Positions 26,369 through 38,200 of a stretch of 64,000 bases of DNA are shown here, piece by piece. Source of the stretch: Sitta carolinensis (taxonomy: Eukaryota > Chordata > Aves > Passeriformes > Sittidae); the NCBI GenBank assembly GCA_032173965.1, contig CM063288.1:24274001-24338000 (forward strand). The letters run 5' to 3'. The notes under the pieces were generated by a model that saw nothing but the letters and a program-made list of their open reading frames with translations, did not search any database and was not told the DNA's origin. How positions within the stretch are numbered: the first letter of the stretch is position 1; each line of letters begins with the position of its first letter. The position numbers and the translations under genes are program-made.

Positions 26369-26469
26369 CTGGTCTGAATATGAAAATTGTTTGTGGTCCC
26401 AGTATGTTCATAGTCATGGACGGCAGCTGCAAAGATCATTGCTAAAATTTCCAGTTCTGTGAGCCAGTG
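26369..26469 (-). CDS. PDE1A: PDE1A exon 6w: HD signature exon
   Basis: This 101-nt exon encodes HWLTELEILAMIFAAAVHDY, then EHTGTTNNFHIQT and two bases of Arg. The string HDYEHTGTTN is the class I phosphodiesterase signature (His-Asp-x2-His-x4-Asn), which supplies metal-binding His and Asp residues of the active site. The signature is complete, so these catalytic residues are unaffected. The acceptor is ATTTACCAG and the donor ACCAG|GTAAGTG. It starts in phase 0 and ends with AG, completed by exon 7w. Confidence 0.95.
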
Positions 26470-28957
26470 CTGGTAAATGAAAACCAAATTATAGTCACTT
26501 TTTCAATAATAGCCTAACTCAGATTAAACCTTACAGTACTGAAAATGTTCTGCATTACCTTCAACTTAAATAAACTTTCCTCTTGTCTTGACTCCATATA
26601 ACTATATATCCATAACACTTTAGTACTATAAGATAAAATAAGTCCTTGTATTTATGATTTCTCTGAGACCAAGTTAACATACTTATGGTCACTAGCAAAG
26701 TAAATATTGGCAGTCAAAAATATAACAAGTTATCAAAAGAATTACACAGTTCACTTTGCAACTACTTTGAGTATCTAATCTGTTAGCCTACTCATGGCAC
26801 TTGACAAATTACAATATATTAATCTAAAAAAACCTTATATGAAGTTTACATTATAATTTGTCTTTTAGTAAACTATATGTACACTTTATTATAAATTGGA
26901 AGTCCAAAATTAGCATTATCTATATTTTACCAGTGTACATAGCACTAAAATTAGACCCATGGGAGATTTTTCTGTTCTAAATTTTATCGTACTTTGTACT
27001 GATTAAAAAAAAAAAAAAAAAATAAAAGCATAAGGCTAGTATTTAGTTACACAGAACAAAAGGTAATGTAGGTCATGTATACAAAATAATGCAGACCCTG
27101 GAGTTTTGAGCTCTTTTACAACTCTTGCTAAATGAGGCTCTTCTGTACTGCTCAGTTTGTAAAATAACCTCTGTTACCTTCTTTCAAATTCTATTTCTTG
27201 AATGACAAAAAGTCCTTGAGAAGAAAATTTATTCTATCTAGAGATGGGGGCAGAAAAATCATATGATAATGAACCCCCACAGTCATAGGACTGATTAAGT
27301 CAAATGCTAGTCAAGCCTTTCCACACTCATATTTCAGATGGTTTTGGCATACAAGTAAGCTTCTGTACTAAAGGATCAAAGAATGATCTCAATTTCACAC
27401 ACTCCAATGTGCACATACGTGTGTATGAATGGATATGAAAGGTATAAGCTGTCAGATGTAGAAAAAGTTGCCAATAATAGTTGTTCTTTCAAAGAAGAAG
27501 AAAAGAGTCAAGATTCATTAGCAATGTGAGAATAATTGAATAGGTCATTCAGTGACAAAATAGGGCTGCTGAGGAACAAGTACTGGCTGTTGGTGAAGCA
27601 CTATAGGTTTAGAAAGGTCACAGACAAAGGAATGAGAATGTACTGTAAGCAGTTCTAAAAATGGAAACAATGACCTTCATCATATTGTGTGTCACAAGCA
27701 ACCAGGCCATGACTAGTCTTGGCTCTCATAATGTTTTCAACATACCAAATTGAACAGAAACAAGCGCAACAAAAGCTAAACATAAACATTTCTTTAAGAT
27801 GCCTTTTCAAAGGTCAGCTTTTTTAGCAAATAAAATAGTTGCTAGACAATATATTCATAAGCAGAAGAACATTCCTCACAGACAGTATCTATGGGCTACA
27901 TAGAGACTTCACACATTAATAGAGAAGAGCAAGTATTCTGCACACACTAGTATAGCCAAAATTGAGATCAGCAATCAAATCAGAGAACCAGAGAACTACT
28001 TTAGCTAAAGGATTTCTAAGGAAGTAGAAAAAAACTCTTACAGAGACAGTTAATAAGAGTGTTTCTAAAAGGGAGAGGGGGAAAACGAGTATTTGAGGGT
28101 CTGCAAGACTGAGAGGAGCTGAAACCTGCTTCCCTCTTGAAAGATATTATGTCTTGTGGGTGTCATAGATAATATAAACTATGTCTTCTATGGAAGTATT
28201 ATGTGTTGCTTATATGTAAATAGATACATTTCAACTTATGAGTTCTGTTTGAAACTTTTTATTTTACAATGATGGATTAAAAACTGAATAAGAAATGGAG
28301 TCTCACAATGCACTTATTGGCAGTAAAGGCATTTTTTCCTTTACTTTGAGAATACAGGTACGTGGGAGGAGAAAAGGGATGGTGGGAAGATGATCGATGA
28401 CTCAAAAGTTCTTTACAAGATGTATTCCCTGTGACTTGGATTCTTGAACCTTTATAAAGATGAAAACTTCACAAATGCAAGCTTGAGTTATACATTTCAG
28501 CTGCATCATCTGGGATTTAATCTCTTGGGAAGGTTAATAGACTGTCTGCCATCTGTGATATCTAACATTCTAACACATTGATCTGAGGTGGCTGGATCCT
28601 CTTTCTTAAGACAGACAGCAACTTTTGAAAAATATAATGATTATTTTATTTCTTTAACAGCAGCTCTGAATATGTCTTGTTCTTCACCAGAATCTCTTTA
28701 GGGGCTTGTGAAGAAGCATAAGCTCTGATTAGCCAAATGTTTTTGGCAAATGTGGAAATACCGCTGCTTTCCAGCATCCTATAAAAGGTAGGTACAAAAC
28801 ATATGACCTCAACAACAGGAATCATGCAAAAGATTTCCTAAACTCCAGCTTCTGGAAACATTTACTTCAATATGTGTTTCAGAGATAAACAAGGAAGATA
28901 GCAACTCTGCAAGATTTGGACACCAAAAGCACAAAACCCTCAATTTGCAAAGCAATC

Positions 28958-29110
28958 TGGAAAAAATAAAAATAAAAAACCCCCAAAAAACAAAACAAAA
29001 CAAAAAAACACCAAAAAACAAAACAAAAAAAAAAACCCCAAAAAAACAAAAAAAACCCACAAAACAAAACAAAAAACAAACAAACAAAACCAAAAAAACG
29101 AACAAAAAAA

Positions 29111-29146
<36 letters not shown>
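28958..29146. repeat. A-rich low-complexity tract (AAAAC-type) ending in poly(A)
   Basis: About 190 bp in which nearly every base is A, or C in AAAAC and AAAAAC units, closing with about 40 A residues. Open frames through it on both strands are pure composition artefacts. It may derive from an expanded poly(A) tail, but no insertion body is recognisable on its left. Confidence 0.85.
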
Positions 29147-29147
<1 letters not shown>

Positions 29148-29561
29148 AAAACCACAGGAATTTGATCTAGAATTGCATCAGATTTACTCTGGTCCAGGTA
29201 TTTATTAGAAATAGAGCAGAATTTTTAAAAAGCATTACAGTGGGCATGCTCTGAAAACTGTTGGCTTGAGAAGCAAACTCCAAATTCCTATTGAGTAGGG
29301 TACTGGAGGGTTAACCAGGCAACAGGAAAAAAAATCCAGCAAGTTAAATAGAACATTTTCATGATACTGATGCTTTCTCAAATTGCAAGTGACATTTGGG
29401 AGAGAAATACTTTGCAAGCTGCAGAATCACTAGGTCCTTTCTCAAACACTGATTTCCATAAATGTTCCTTCTGCCTGGCAAGTACATCTGTTTGAAGGCA
29501 CTCTTGCCTAAGTGGTGTCCTAGTTAGATTTCTTTCCAAGAACTTTCCAGTGTCATAGCAC

Positions 29562-29635
29562 CATAGAATCATAGAATGGTTACAAGGGACCTTAAAGATC
29601 ATCTAGTTCCAATCCCCCCTCCCATAGGCAGGGAA
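29562..29635 (-). mobile_element. CR1 LINE 3' tail fragment
   Basis: The sequence CATAGAATCATAGAATGG followed by AAGGGACCTTAAAGATCATC and TAGTTCCAATCCCCC is the reverse complement of the characteristic 3' end of avian CR1 elements, including their ATTCTATG-type terminal repeats. Only the last ~75 bp is present, the usual 5'-truncated state. There is no coding capacity. Confidence 0.85.
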
Positions 29636-31019
29636 ATATTACAATTCAATATCATAGTTTTGCAATTAAAATGTGTATTAAACCTGGAGTAATTTTTTAG
29701 AAATATTTTGTAGCAATGTTGCAACATTAATGAGATTTTGCAGCAGTAAAGTCTAAACATTTTTTAGAGTTGTCCAAATGACATCTAAGGCAGTTAGAAG
29801 GTGAAGATGCTAATACTGTAACACTCGTGCTGGCAAGGCCTTTCTCACACTCATGTGCACACAGTGAAATAGCAGATATTCAAATATGAAACATATTTCT
29901 TTATTCAGTGATCAGAGACAGACAATGTGTCTTTCAAAGTGGTTTAATCAATGGCTGAACATCCCAAAATTACTAGGATCGCTCTGGAAGTTGGAACTTT
30001 GTCCTGGCATCACAAGGGAAATCTGAATGCTGGGTTTTTTTGAAGGGCAGAGGGGCACAGACACAATGGGCCAGAGGGATGTTTATAACAAAACAAAAGG
30101 ATTTTCCTCTGGGTAAGTTCCTAATCCAGGTGTAAACCTGCAACAAAGACATGGCTCACAACACTTAACTCTTGCAGTTAATCTAATACCTTCAAGAATT
30201 TTCTTTTACTAAAATAGTATTTTGATAGGTGAATATTGTATACAACAACTTTGATTTGGACTGCTCTTGGCAAACAGAGCTGTCTAGCCTCTGTTCCAGT
30301 CTGATATGGAAGTTCTTTCTCAAGAAAACTTCTCAATTTGAAAAGGAATCTTGGCTGGTGAAGACTACAGGCTTCACCTAAGAAGTAGTATTAGAGTTAA
30401 AATATAAGTTTTTACATAAAATTTACATAAAATAAAGTTTAAACACTTTCAAGCAAATTACTTCCTTCAAACAGTAGAATAAAGATGTGCAATGCTTGGG
30501 GACCTTTCCTTGCTCACACTAAATTCAAGGGCATTTTAAGTGAGAAAAGCCTTAACATAAGTGATTGACTGTCATTTATTGTACATATAGGAGCAAAAAT
30601 ATCCTGAGTCAGCTCTAAATTTTTCCTTTGTTTCACAGCTCTGCAAACAGAAATAAGACATTATTTCTTCCCAGCTCTTTCATTTGTTGTTTGTTTTTTT
30701 GGTTTGTTGGGGTTTTTTTAAACAACTGTATTCAGTGAAGACAAATTATCAAAAAGCTATTGACAGCAATGTCCATTTTCATTCAGTCAATATTTACTTT
30801 TGCCTAGCAAGCTGGTAGTGAGGAGAATTCCTGGTATTAAATTTAAGATAAGTGTTTAGAAATTAAAATGCTTGCACAGATTCATTTCGGTTCCCAAATA
30901 AATAATCAAAAATATTGTGATGCTTCAAGGCAAATGCAATAGCCTGCCTACTATTGGTACATAGAGTATGCAAGAGCAGTGCTAAAGAAGGTTAAAAACT
31001 GAAAGAAAAAGCAGTTTCA

Positions 31020-31150
31020 GAGTTTAAGGCCAGGCTGGATGGGGCCTTGAGCAGCCTGGTCTAGAGCAAGGTGTCCTTGCCTATGGCTGGGTGGTTGGAA
31101 CTGAGTTGTCTTTAAGGTCCCTTCCAACCTAAGCCATTCCATGATGATAT
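31020..31150 (+). mobile_element. CR1 LINE 3' end fragment
   Basis: A plus-strand CR1 tail: a block around GCCAGGCTGGATGGGGC, a GAGCAGCCTGGTCTAG stretch, then TTTAAGGTCCCTTCCAACC and a decayed CATTCCATGATGAT terminus. All of these are typical of the CR1 3' region. It is truncated and diverged. Confidence 0.88.
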
Positions 31151-31569
31151 AATTCCAAGCCTGCACTGATTCAGTACATCTTTCAACAGCCAGGACCTCT
31201 GCAGATACTAAAGCTTCCTTGCCTGATCACACCTCCCATGCTCTGATGTGAAAGTAAAAAATTCTCACCTGCCCACTCCTGCAAATCTATCTCATTAAAT
31301 ATGATATAAAATACCTAAATCCAGGCCATGAAAAGCAAAAAGGATTTAGGGATGATTTTTTTCTTCCTCTTTCCCTCTGCATTGAGAGAAGTTCAGCTGC
31401 AAGAACTGTTAAAATGAAATAAAGTTCACAGCCTGAAGAATAGTTCTTGAATCTCTCTCTGCAAAATTTTCAACTGAGCTTTTTCCTTTAGAAAAGAAAC
31501 ATGTACACATTCATTCAAAACAGCAGAGTCTGAGAAAAGAAGTAAATTTAACTTCACAATACTTCTTAC

Positions 31570-31710
31570 CATGATGCCAGTGTGAATCATTATGTAATGC
31601 ACAGTTTGAGTAACGTCAGCTGCATGGATCAAATTGTGATAGGGATTTTTGTATTTGCTGTAACCAACTTCAAGAGCTTCAGCAAAAGAAATAAGATTGG
31701 GAACAGGGAT
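31570..31710 (-). CDS. PDE1A: PDE1A exon 5w: first metal-binding motif
   Basis: This 141-nt phase 0-0 exon encodes IPVPNLISFAEALEVGYSKY, then KNPYHNLIHAADVTQTVHYI and MIHTGIM. The YHNLIHAADV stretch carries the catalytic His (general acid in the PDE family) and the first metal-coordinating His. The acceptor is TGTCTGTAG and the donor CATG|GTAAGAAG. Pro-Asn replaces the Ser-Cys of mammals after IPV, and Ile replaces Leu in MIHTG. The exon is in frame and intact. The intron on its 5' side contains the ERVL-type LTR. Confidence 0.95.
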
Positions 31711-32162
31711 CTACAGACAAGAAAACATAAAAAAAGTTGTTTTTTCCTGCAACAGCTGCAAAGTCAGGCATGCAATAAATGAATCACAAATAATATACCA
31801 TGGGATCTAGTGGCCAAACAATAAAAGAAAAATGTAAAATGTAAAGGTTTGATATCATGCATGCACCAGAGACTCTCAATACAATTTCTGTAGATGTTAT
31901 ATCTCTCTACATACACCATGCATAAGACACTGCAGAGCTATCAGCCAAATGGTTTTCAAGGCATGTCTGTCTATGCACCAGGGATGCATAGATTGCATAT
32001 ACAATACCGGCATGATAGGAGCCTAGACATAGGATTATCTCCTTTTCTTCACCAGTTCTACCTTGATTGAGAAAAAGGTTGCTTTAATGTGACAGTATGG
32101 CTTTCCTTGCTCCAGACAATGGGTGAAGTACAGGTACTATCTGGTCCCACTTATTTTTGCAC

Positions 32163-32680
32163 TGTGCTGGTTTTGGCAGGGATAGAGTTAATTTCCTTCA
32201 TAGTAGCTGGTATGGGTTTTGGATCTGCGCTGTAAAGAGCCGATCACTCCAGGATGTTTTAGTAAGTGCTGAGCAGCTACTGCAGAGTCAAGACCTTTTC
32301 TGTCCCCCATCGCGCGCACCGCTGGTGGCCCGGGGTGCACAAGGAGCCGTGGAGGGACCCAGCCGGGAGAGCCGGCGCTGCCGGCCCGGGGCGCGGCGCT
32401 CGGCACGGCCGCAGCCGCAGGAGCCGCGCTGGAGCCTGCTCGGCTGCTGCCGAGCAACTGCCCTCGCTGGCAGCCCTTCTTCTGGGGCTTCCTTGCTCTC
32501 TTAGATATCAATTTTCTATATTATTATTATCACCATCATCATTAAACTGTACATACCTCAACCCACAAGTTTTCTCACTCTTACGCCTCCAACTCTCTTT
32601 CCCCCATCCTTCTGGGGAGAGAAGTGAGCAAGTGAGTGGCTGTGTGGTGCTTATTTGCTGCCCGGGGATAAACCACTTCA
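32163..32680 (+). mobile_element. Solo LTR, songbird ERVL-type, with CpG-dense core
   Basis: It begins TGTGCTGGTTTTGGCAGGGA followed by a TAGAGTTAATTTCCTTC stretch, and ends with TTCTCACTCTTACGCC, a CCCCATCCTTCTGGGG stretch, a GGCTGTGTGGTGCTTA block and GGGATAAACCACTTCA. I recognise both ends as those of an abundant passerine class III LTR. An ATTAAA poly(A)-type signal is at about 32542. The middle (about 32310-32480) is very rich in CG dinucleotides, unlike the rest of the window. I see no matching target duplication (TGCAC left, CCCAT right) and no retroviral genes. It is antisense to PDE1A. Open frames across it are not evidence of genes. Confidence 0.82.
32437..32456. repeat. 8-bp GC hairpin within the LTR
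   Basis: TGCTCGGC and GCCGAGCA are perfectly complementary with a TGCT loop, at the end of the CpG-dense core. Confidence 0.7.
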
Positions 32681-33519
32681 CCCATTTAATGAAATTACAT
32701 ATCGCTTAATAATTTTTTCTATATTTAAGAACTCTGCAACATAAACAATGGGACTGAGAATGGGTTTAAGTCGACTCTGCCAGTAGCACTGTGTACTTCA
32801 TGTCTGTGTTATAATGGTAGCCCTGGTGTGGTTCTGACTTCAAACAAATAAAAGCTGAGTTGCCAGCCTAAAATTAAAATATTCAAGAAACTTCAGGGTG
32901 AGACAGCCTCTTCAAAAGGAACACAGAGTTTTTGCCATAATGAGATTTTGAAACTTAAGAAAACTTTCATTTGGTGCTATAATAAATGTGTCATTTTGAT
33001 CCATTTTTTTTTATCTCAGCCTTTCAAAGTTGTCTATAAGGACTCCATGTTGTCTTGAAAGACCCTATAAACACCTTGGAAAAGCAATGCTTTGTTTAGG
33101 AGAGGAAGGTTCAGCTGAAGTCCCTGCACAGCGGTGATCAGCATACTTTGATCCAGACCATGAAAAATGTATTTAGGACTAACTATGTTTTTTTTTTCCT
33201 TTTTAGTAATTTTTGGTCTTTAAAGGTGGGATACTGGTTCAGACCTGCTGAGTAAATAGTCTGTATACATAATCTATTGTGTAACACAAATGACATGAGA
33301 AGGGTCTATATAACTTTCCATTTTTTGGGTTGCAGAAAAATTTGTAAAGTTTCATTTGGTAGAACTACTGGCATTTTACAATATTTCATTTGCTATATTC
33401 TTTGAAATTCTACAGTGCATTGTAGCAATAAAAAAACATTTCAGTGCTGGTTTTCTTGTATTATAAATTTGACACGTGTATTTTTACATACATATTTTTA
33501 TTTGTGTTTAGTTCCTGAC

Positions 33520-33637
33520 CTTGAAACGGTTCAGAAGGTCGTATCGAGTTAACAGCTCATACATCATAAATTTCAGACTGTGCTCTCCACTTGCTTCATT
33601 AAGGGCAAACACGTCAAAAGACCACTTATCAACAATC
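33520..33637 (-). CDS. PDE1A: PDE1A exon 4w, with apparent +1 insertion
   Basis: This exon encodes VDKWSFDVFALNEASGEHSL, then KFMMYELLTRYDLLNRFK, an early helix pair of the PDE catalytic domain that is nearly identical to mammals. The donor is CAAG|GTCAGG. The only nearby acceptor is CATCTACAG after a clean pyrimidine tract, so the exon starts GATTGTTGATAAG where the family has GATGTTGATAAG. That extra T makes it 118 nt instead of 117. Joined to exon 3w, the frame would read Asp-Cys-stop. No other AG lies within about 45 nt upstream. The rest of the exon is intact and joins exon 5w correctly. It could be a real null allele or an assembly or read error. Because flanking exons are phase 0, skipping this exon would keep the downstream frame, minus 39 residues. 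Confidence 0.88.
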
Positions 33638-34559
33638 CTGTAGATGAGGGAAAAGGAGAACAACAACAACAAAAAAGACATAATATTTCCATCCTTTTGG
33701 CTAATATTTAGAGGGAAGAGGAAAAGTTTGGTGGTTTCATTATCCAACTATTTAAAATTCCTAACACAGATAACACATTAAAGGCTACTTCAATGTGAAT
33801 GATGAAAACAATTGTGTTCAGTTATGAATAAAATGCTTGCAACATGACAGAGGCCACTTTGCACTCTCTGAATCAAAGGTCTTAATCTTTCAGGTTTAAC
33901 TTTCTCAATACAAATTGTCTATAAAACCTTATGGAGCTACTCTGAATACCTCCCTTCAAATAAGTTATTATGCAATGTCATTAACACTGATGTCATTAAA
34001 CATAAAGTAATTTGAGAATAATATAATTGATTAACTTTCGGTGGAAAAGTTGAGATACTTCATTCTCAAGAAATACCAGTTGTTAACTGCATTCATAGAC
34101 ATAGGAGCTCAGCTTACTACAAAAGATCATCTTCTGGCTGAACTAGAGTAGTACCTTAAATTTACAGCAAATACTGTACTTGTTCCATAAGCTTCACCTC
34201 CTTTTGTTAGCTCTATCCCAATACTATCTCCTTTTTCTTTCCTAAAAAGGAAAGAAATGCTGCTGTCTGAGCCACTGATTACAATACCACTGGGAGCTGA
34301 TAAAACTGTCTCACATTTCTATAAGAACTTCTATACAAACCTCATTCTATTGCACTAATAGGATCTAAATTAAATCAGAATTAATCAGAATCATGTGGGG
34401 GTTTTAATTTTTAACTATTATTTTCTCTGTTCTATGTTCTCAGTTCTGTAGTACGAACTATGGCTAGGGTACGTTCAGTAGAAAAATATTCATTTGACCC
34501 TAAAAGTCACTAAACATAAGTGCAAATACATTCAAATTCCACAATGATTAAACTTTCAC
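33638..34559 (-). other. PDE1A intron between exons 3w and 4w
   Basis: 922 bp of intron with GTGAAAG donor and a strong pyrimidine tract before CTACAG. No alternative AG lies within about 45 nt of the acceptor, which matters for the exon 4w frame problem. No repeat is seen. Confidence 0.85.
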
Positions 34560-34626
34560 CTTAAATGTGACTATCACTTCTGCTGGATAAGCCAAACCAA
34601 CCATGCTTGAAGTTTTTCGGTACATC
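34560..34626 (-). CDS. PDE1A: PDE1A exon 3w
   Basis: This 67-nt exon encodes MYRKTSSMVGLAYPAEVIVT then FK after the G that completes an Arg codon. It matches the mammalian segment RMYRKTYHMVGLAYP with modest substitutions (Ser-Ser for Tyr-His, Phe for Leu near the end). It is the entry to the catalytic domain. The acceptor is CTTTCAG and the donor AAG|GTGAAAG. The exon ends in phase 0, so the next exon should also start in phase 0, but it does not (see exon 4w). The length is what the family predicts, so the frame problem does not arise here. Confidence 0.93.
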
Positions 34627-35084
34627 CTGAAAGAACAAAAAAATTTTTAAGAAATAGCACTTCTTTAAAAACATACTGGAACAATCTATCTTTTTGTAAT
34701 TTTTCTTTCAGAGTTCATGAAATAACATGAATCTATTTAAGGGTATGACCCCAAAGATTTATGTAATCTTTTATGAAGTTATGAGAAAAGCCCCTTTGCA
34801 AGTATATTACTCTTCAAAGTTAGAACAGTCTTTGGTACAATTTTGTGTAGACGTTACAAAGCCATTGAGTTCATCCCCAGAATTTTCCAAGGCTTAGAAG
34901 ATTTCACAAATTTAGATGTTTCATCTGGAATTCTGTACAGAAAAATGGAGTGGCTGCAGAAATTGAAGCATAAATTCTGACTCAAAGTTTTTCTTCAGGG
35001 TCATCCCACCATTTAAAGGATCTTCAGTGGCAGACACTGTGGTTAAATGTACTATTTACTGTAACAAGAAAACAAAGCTCTCAC
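34627..35084 (-). other. PDE1A intron between exons 2w and 3w
   Basis: 458 bp of intron. I see nothing in it beyond splice signals. Confidence 0.85.
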
Positions 35085-35267
35085 CTTTCTACAAAAATCC
35101 CAGCCTGTACAGCGTGCACAATGCTTCGGAATTTGGGCTTTTCCTCAGGTCTCCTCTTCACTATTCCCATTTCTCTGGTGAATGTAGAAGCTAACCAGTC
35201 CCGCACTTCCAGCGGGACTGAATCCGACTGGATGTCAGAGAGTTCATCTTCAGTGTCCAAAAGTTTC
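35085..35267 (-). CDS. PDE1A: PDE1A exon 2w: end of N-terminal region, linker into catalytic domain
   Basis: This 183-nt exon begins with G, completing an Arg codon, and encodes KLLDTEDELSDIQSDSVPLE, then VRDWLASTFTREMG, a basic IVKRRPEEKPKF linker and RSIVHAVQAGIFVE. The acidic stretch followed by the VRDWLASTFTR helix is characteristic of PDE1. The basic linker corresponds to the region described in mammals as containing part of the inhibitory and second calmodulin-responsive segment. The donor is AAAG|GTGAGAG and the acceptor TTCTTGTAG. It ends with AG, joined by the G of exon 3w. The exon is in frame and undamaged. A 10.9-kb intron separates it from exon 1w. Confidence 0.95.
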
Positions 35268-38200
35268 CTACAAGAAAATTAATACAAGGTTACCAACAAG
35301 ACCTCAGACCTAACAAGAGGACTACTGACAGGTGAACAGCTAAAAAATTTGATTTAAGAGAAGCTGAGGTTCACTGTAGGACCAACTGAGCACATCACTG
35401 TCTTTTCTGGCAGATGGACTAAGACCAAGGGGAAGCTGTGCACATCAGATATCCTCTCTCTCTCCCACTGCTCATCTTCCAGAAGGTAAAAGACAATAAA
35501 ATGCAAGTTATTCAACTGCAGAAAAGAAAAGATTTCTCTACTAAGTTGTCAGAGCAGTGGTGGATTGAAGTGTAACCAATGAGCTATAAAATCCCAAGAA
35601 GAGCTCTAAAACAGTAACAGACAGAAATGTCAGCAGGGTTGCTGCTATAACTGAGAACATCACTGGTCTATTGATCCGTCCCCCAGAATGGTGCAAGGAG
35701 TGTTTTGGTACTTACATGCAAAGTAAGTGATGCTACATAGCAATGATGTGAATGCATGTCACACGTGCTCATCATGCTATTCCAGCACAATAAAAGCATT
35801 AAATAGGATTAATTCCTTTATTGAAGAGAATTAATTCCTTCTACGTAGAGATCTGTATTCCTATTGAAGGCAGGGTAGCAAAGTCATAGCAGTGAAGATA
35901 TTATACAAGATTGGATTGAAAGTCAGCTTTCACAGTTGTTAGCAGTTCAAAAAGCTAGAAAGTTATATATAGATCTTGCAAAATAGAGAAGTATTAAAAA
36001 GAAACTTCACTTCAACAAAAGTGAATTAGAGGTCATCAGTTTATTTAGAAGAAACATGAAACTAAATATTCTCTTTAAACAGACTCAACACTTCATTCCA
36101 CACTTCTCTAAGTCTTTTTCTTGCAGTTATTTACCCTTATCACTCAGACTGATGGGGTTTCCAGGAATCAAATCCCTTATTCAGTCTGATATCAATTTTC
36201 TCTTCATTCAGTTATGCAAGAAACCCCAGAGTTAGGATGACCTGAATATATGCAAAGCATGCCACCCTTTCAAAATATTTTCTTGGAAGTGGTATCACTT
36301 GAATTGAAGGCATTATTTGATTACATAGCTCTGTTTCTTTAGTGCTGCCTTTCTGAAACATGGATGAATAAGGAAACCCTGAGTGTGGTGTAGTTCAAAA
36401 GAATCTCCACATAAATTTAATGCTATCCAAGGGATTATAGGAAGATGCCTAACAGGAAGCATGTCAGAAGAATCATATAAATTACTGAATTTATATCGTG
36501 AACACTGAGCATAGCATATTTGCACTTGGTTTCCACAGCCCATCCAGCTGAGTGTATTTTGTGAGATTCTTCAACTGGGGTCTAAAAAAAATTCAAAAGC
36601 ACCCCTCATATACTTCCCCAGTTTACTGTAAGAACAGTAGAAACATTTCTATCTTTCAGAGGCATAGAATTATCAGACTAGGAAGGCTCATTAACATGGA
36701 GTACAAGAGCAGATGAACAAGCATTATGGAATTTTCTGACAGTGGGACAACAGCCAAGAATCAGAAACTTAATTTGCAAGGGCAGGACTTGTGTGGAGGA
36801 AAGGATTTGAGCAACTTAACTTGCAAAACTGAACCAAGGCTGAGACTAGCCAAAGGTCAAAGGCTATAAATTTGCTTTATTGCCTAAACTAAAACCTATG
36901 TTATTGTCCACTTAAATCCATACTAGTCTAATACTGTTTTTAAATATCCCTGGAGAAATCAGTACATTTATATTTCTAAGGAATATTTGACATTTGATGT
37001 GCTTTTAGTATAACAAGGAAAAAACCTTACAATCCCTAAAACATATTTTTGCAACTATTCCAACTGTTATTCAAACGAGATGCAAATATTCCCTCAATTA
37101 GAGGACCATGGGCATTAGGCAGCCAGGATATTCCACATCACCTGCACAGCAGGAAGCAGGGTTCTACGTAAGTTTGCTATAATTGGATGCAGATCTAAAT
37201 TTGGGATCAGGCCCTGAGCTCTGCAGATATGAGCCACTGGAGTACAAATTAAGATTAGCAAGATACACTGCAGTCTCTCTAATCTTTTTAACCATTCACC
37301 TGTAAAGTAGGAGGACTATTCAGTCTGTAAATGACAGTAAGCAGGAGTTACTTCATCAAGATGGAACAGAGAAGGCAGCATTTGAAATAAGTGTTCATTT
37401 GATCTGTAATTTTCATGAGGCCACTGCTCTCTGATGAGAGATGAACGACATGCCAAGGGAGGAGAGATTCAGTGGCTCTGCTTCTGACTTAAATAATTAG
37501 GAAGGCAACTACAACACAGAATTAATCTGCAAACACACAATCTTACAGATCCCTCATCACGTAAGATTAGTAACTTCTCATAAAGGATTAGTTTGTTTCA
37601 GGCCTAATTGAAACAACATTTAAGGAAAGGAAACAAGGGCTAGTCATTCACCTCACTCCAATCCATTCTAGCATTCTATGTCTCTAAAAAAAAAAAAAAA
37701 AGAAGATCAAATAGAGCCAAAAGACAGGCTAAAAATAAAGGCACACAAGCAAACCACTGAACTTCCTATGAAACATTACAGGGACTTTTGTAAGATTTTG
37801 CAATCTAGCTTGTAATTGTACATTGCAAATTGCAATTTGTAAACTGTAATATAATTTTGTGACATTTCAAAGCATATGAACTGCCAAATAGATTAAAAAA
37901 TATAAAAAACGTTCAAAAATTAATTGGAAAAATTAATGGACACCTGACTATAGCTGTCAAACACAAAGCTACAGCCTCTGGCTTAGCAAGTATTTGGAAT
38001 GGAAGAATGGAACGACTACAGGGCCCATAGGCTCATCCTCCAAATCAACCAACCTGAAGATCAGAGATTGTGGGCATTTTAAAGCTAGATAGTTTTTCCA
38101 CAATCAGTCTTAAGTAAAACTCTGCTGAGAAAGATTTCATTCATCTGGGAGGCATGAACTCAAATATCCCAGTTGAATTAAATAAATATATATTCTAATA

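Larger units (their letters stand above)
26470..31569 (-). other. PDE1A intron between exons 5w and 6w
   Basis: 5100 bp of intron with a poly-A run at about 27005-27021, the A-rich tract at 28958-29146 and two CR1 fragments in opposite orientations (29562-29635 and 31020-31150). No exon is seen. Confidence 0.75.
31711..33519 (-). other. PDE1A intron between exons 4w and 5w
   Basis: 1809 bp of intron, nearly a third of it the ERVL-type LTR at 32163-32680 in antisense orientation. The remainder is AT-rich with no recognisable element. Confidence 0.8.

Noticed and set aside
28809..29208. Overlapping Phe-rich and Lys-rich open frames
   Set aside because: Translation of the A-rich low-complexity tract, not genes.
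32266..32709. 147-residue plus-strand open frame
   Set aside because: It runs through the CpG-rich ERVL-type LTR; length is explained by GC composition and no protein family is recognised.
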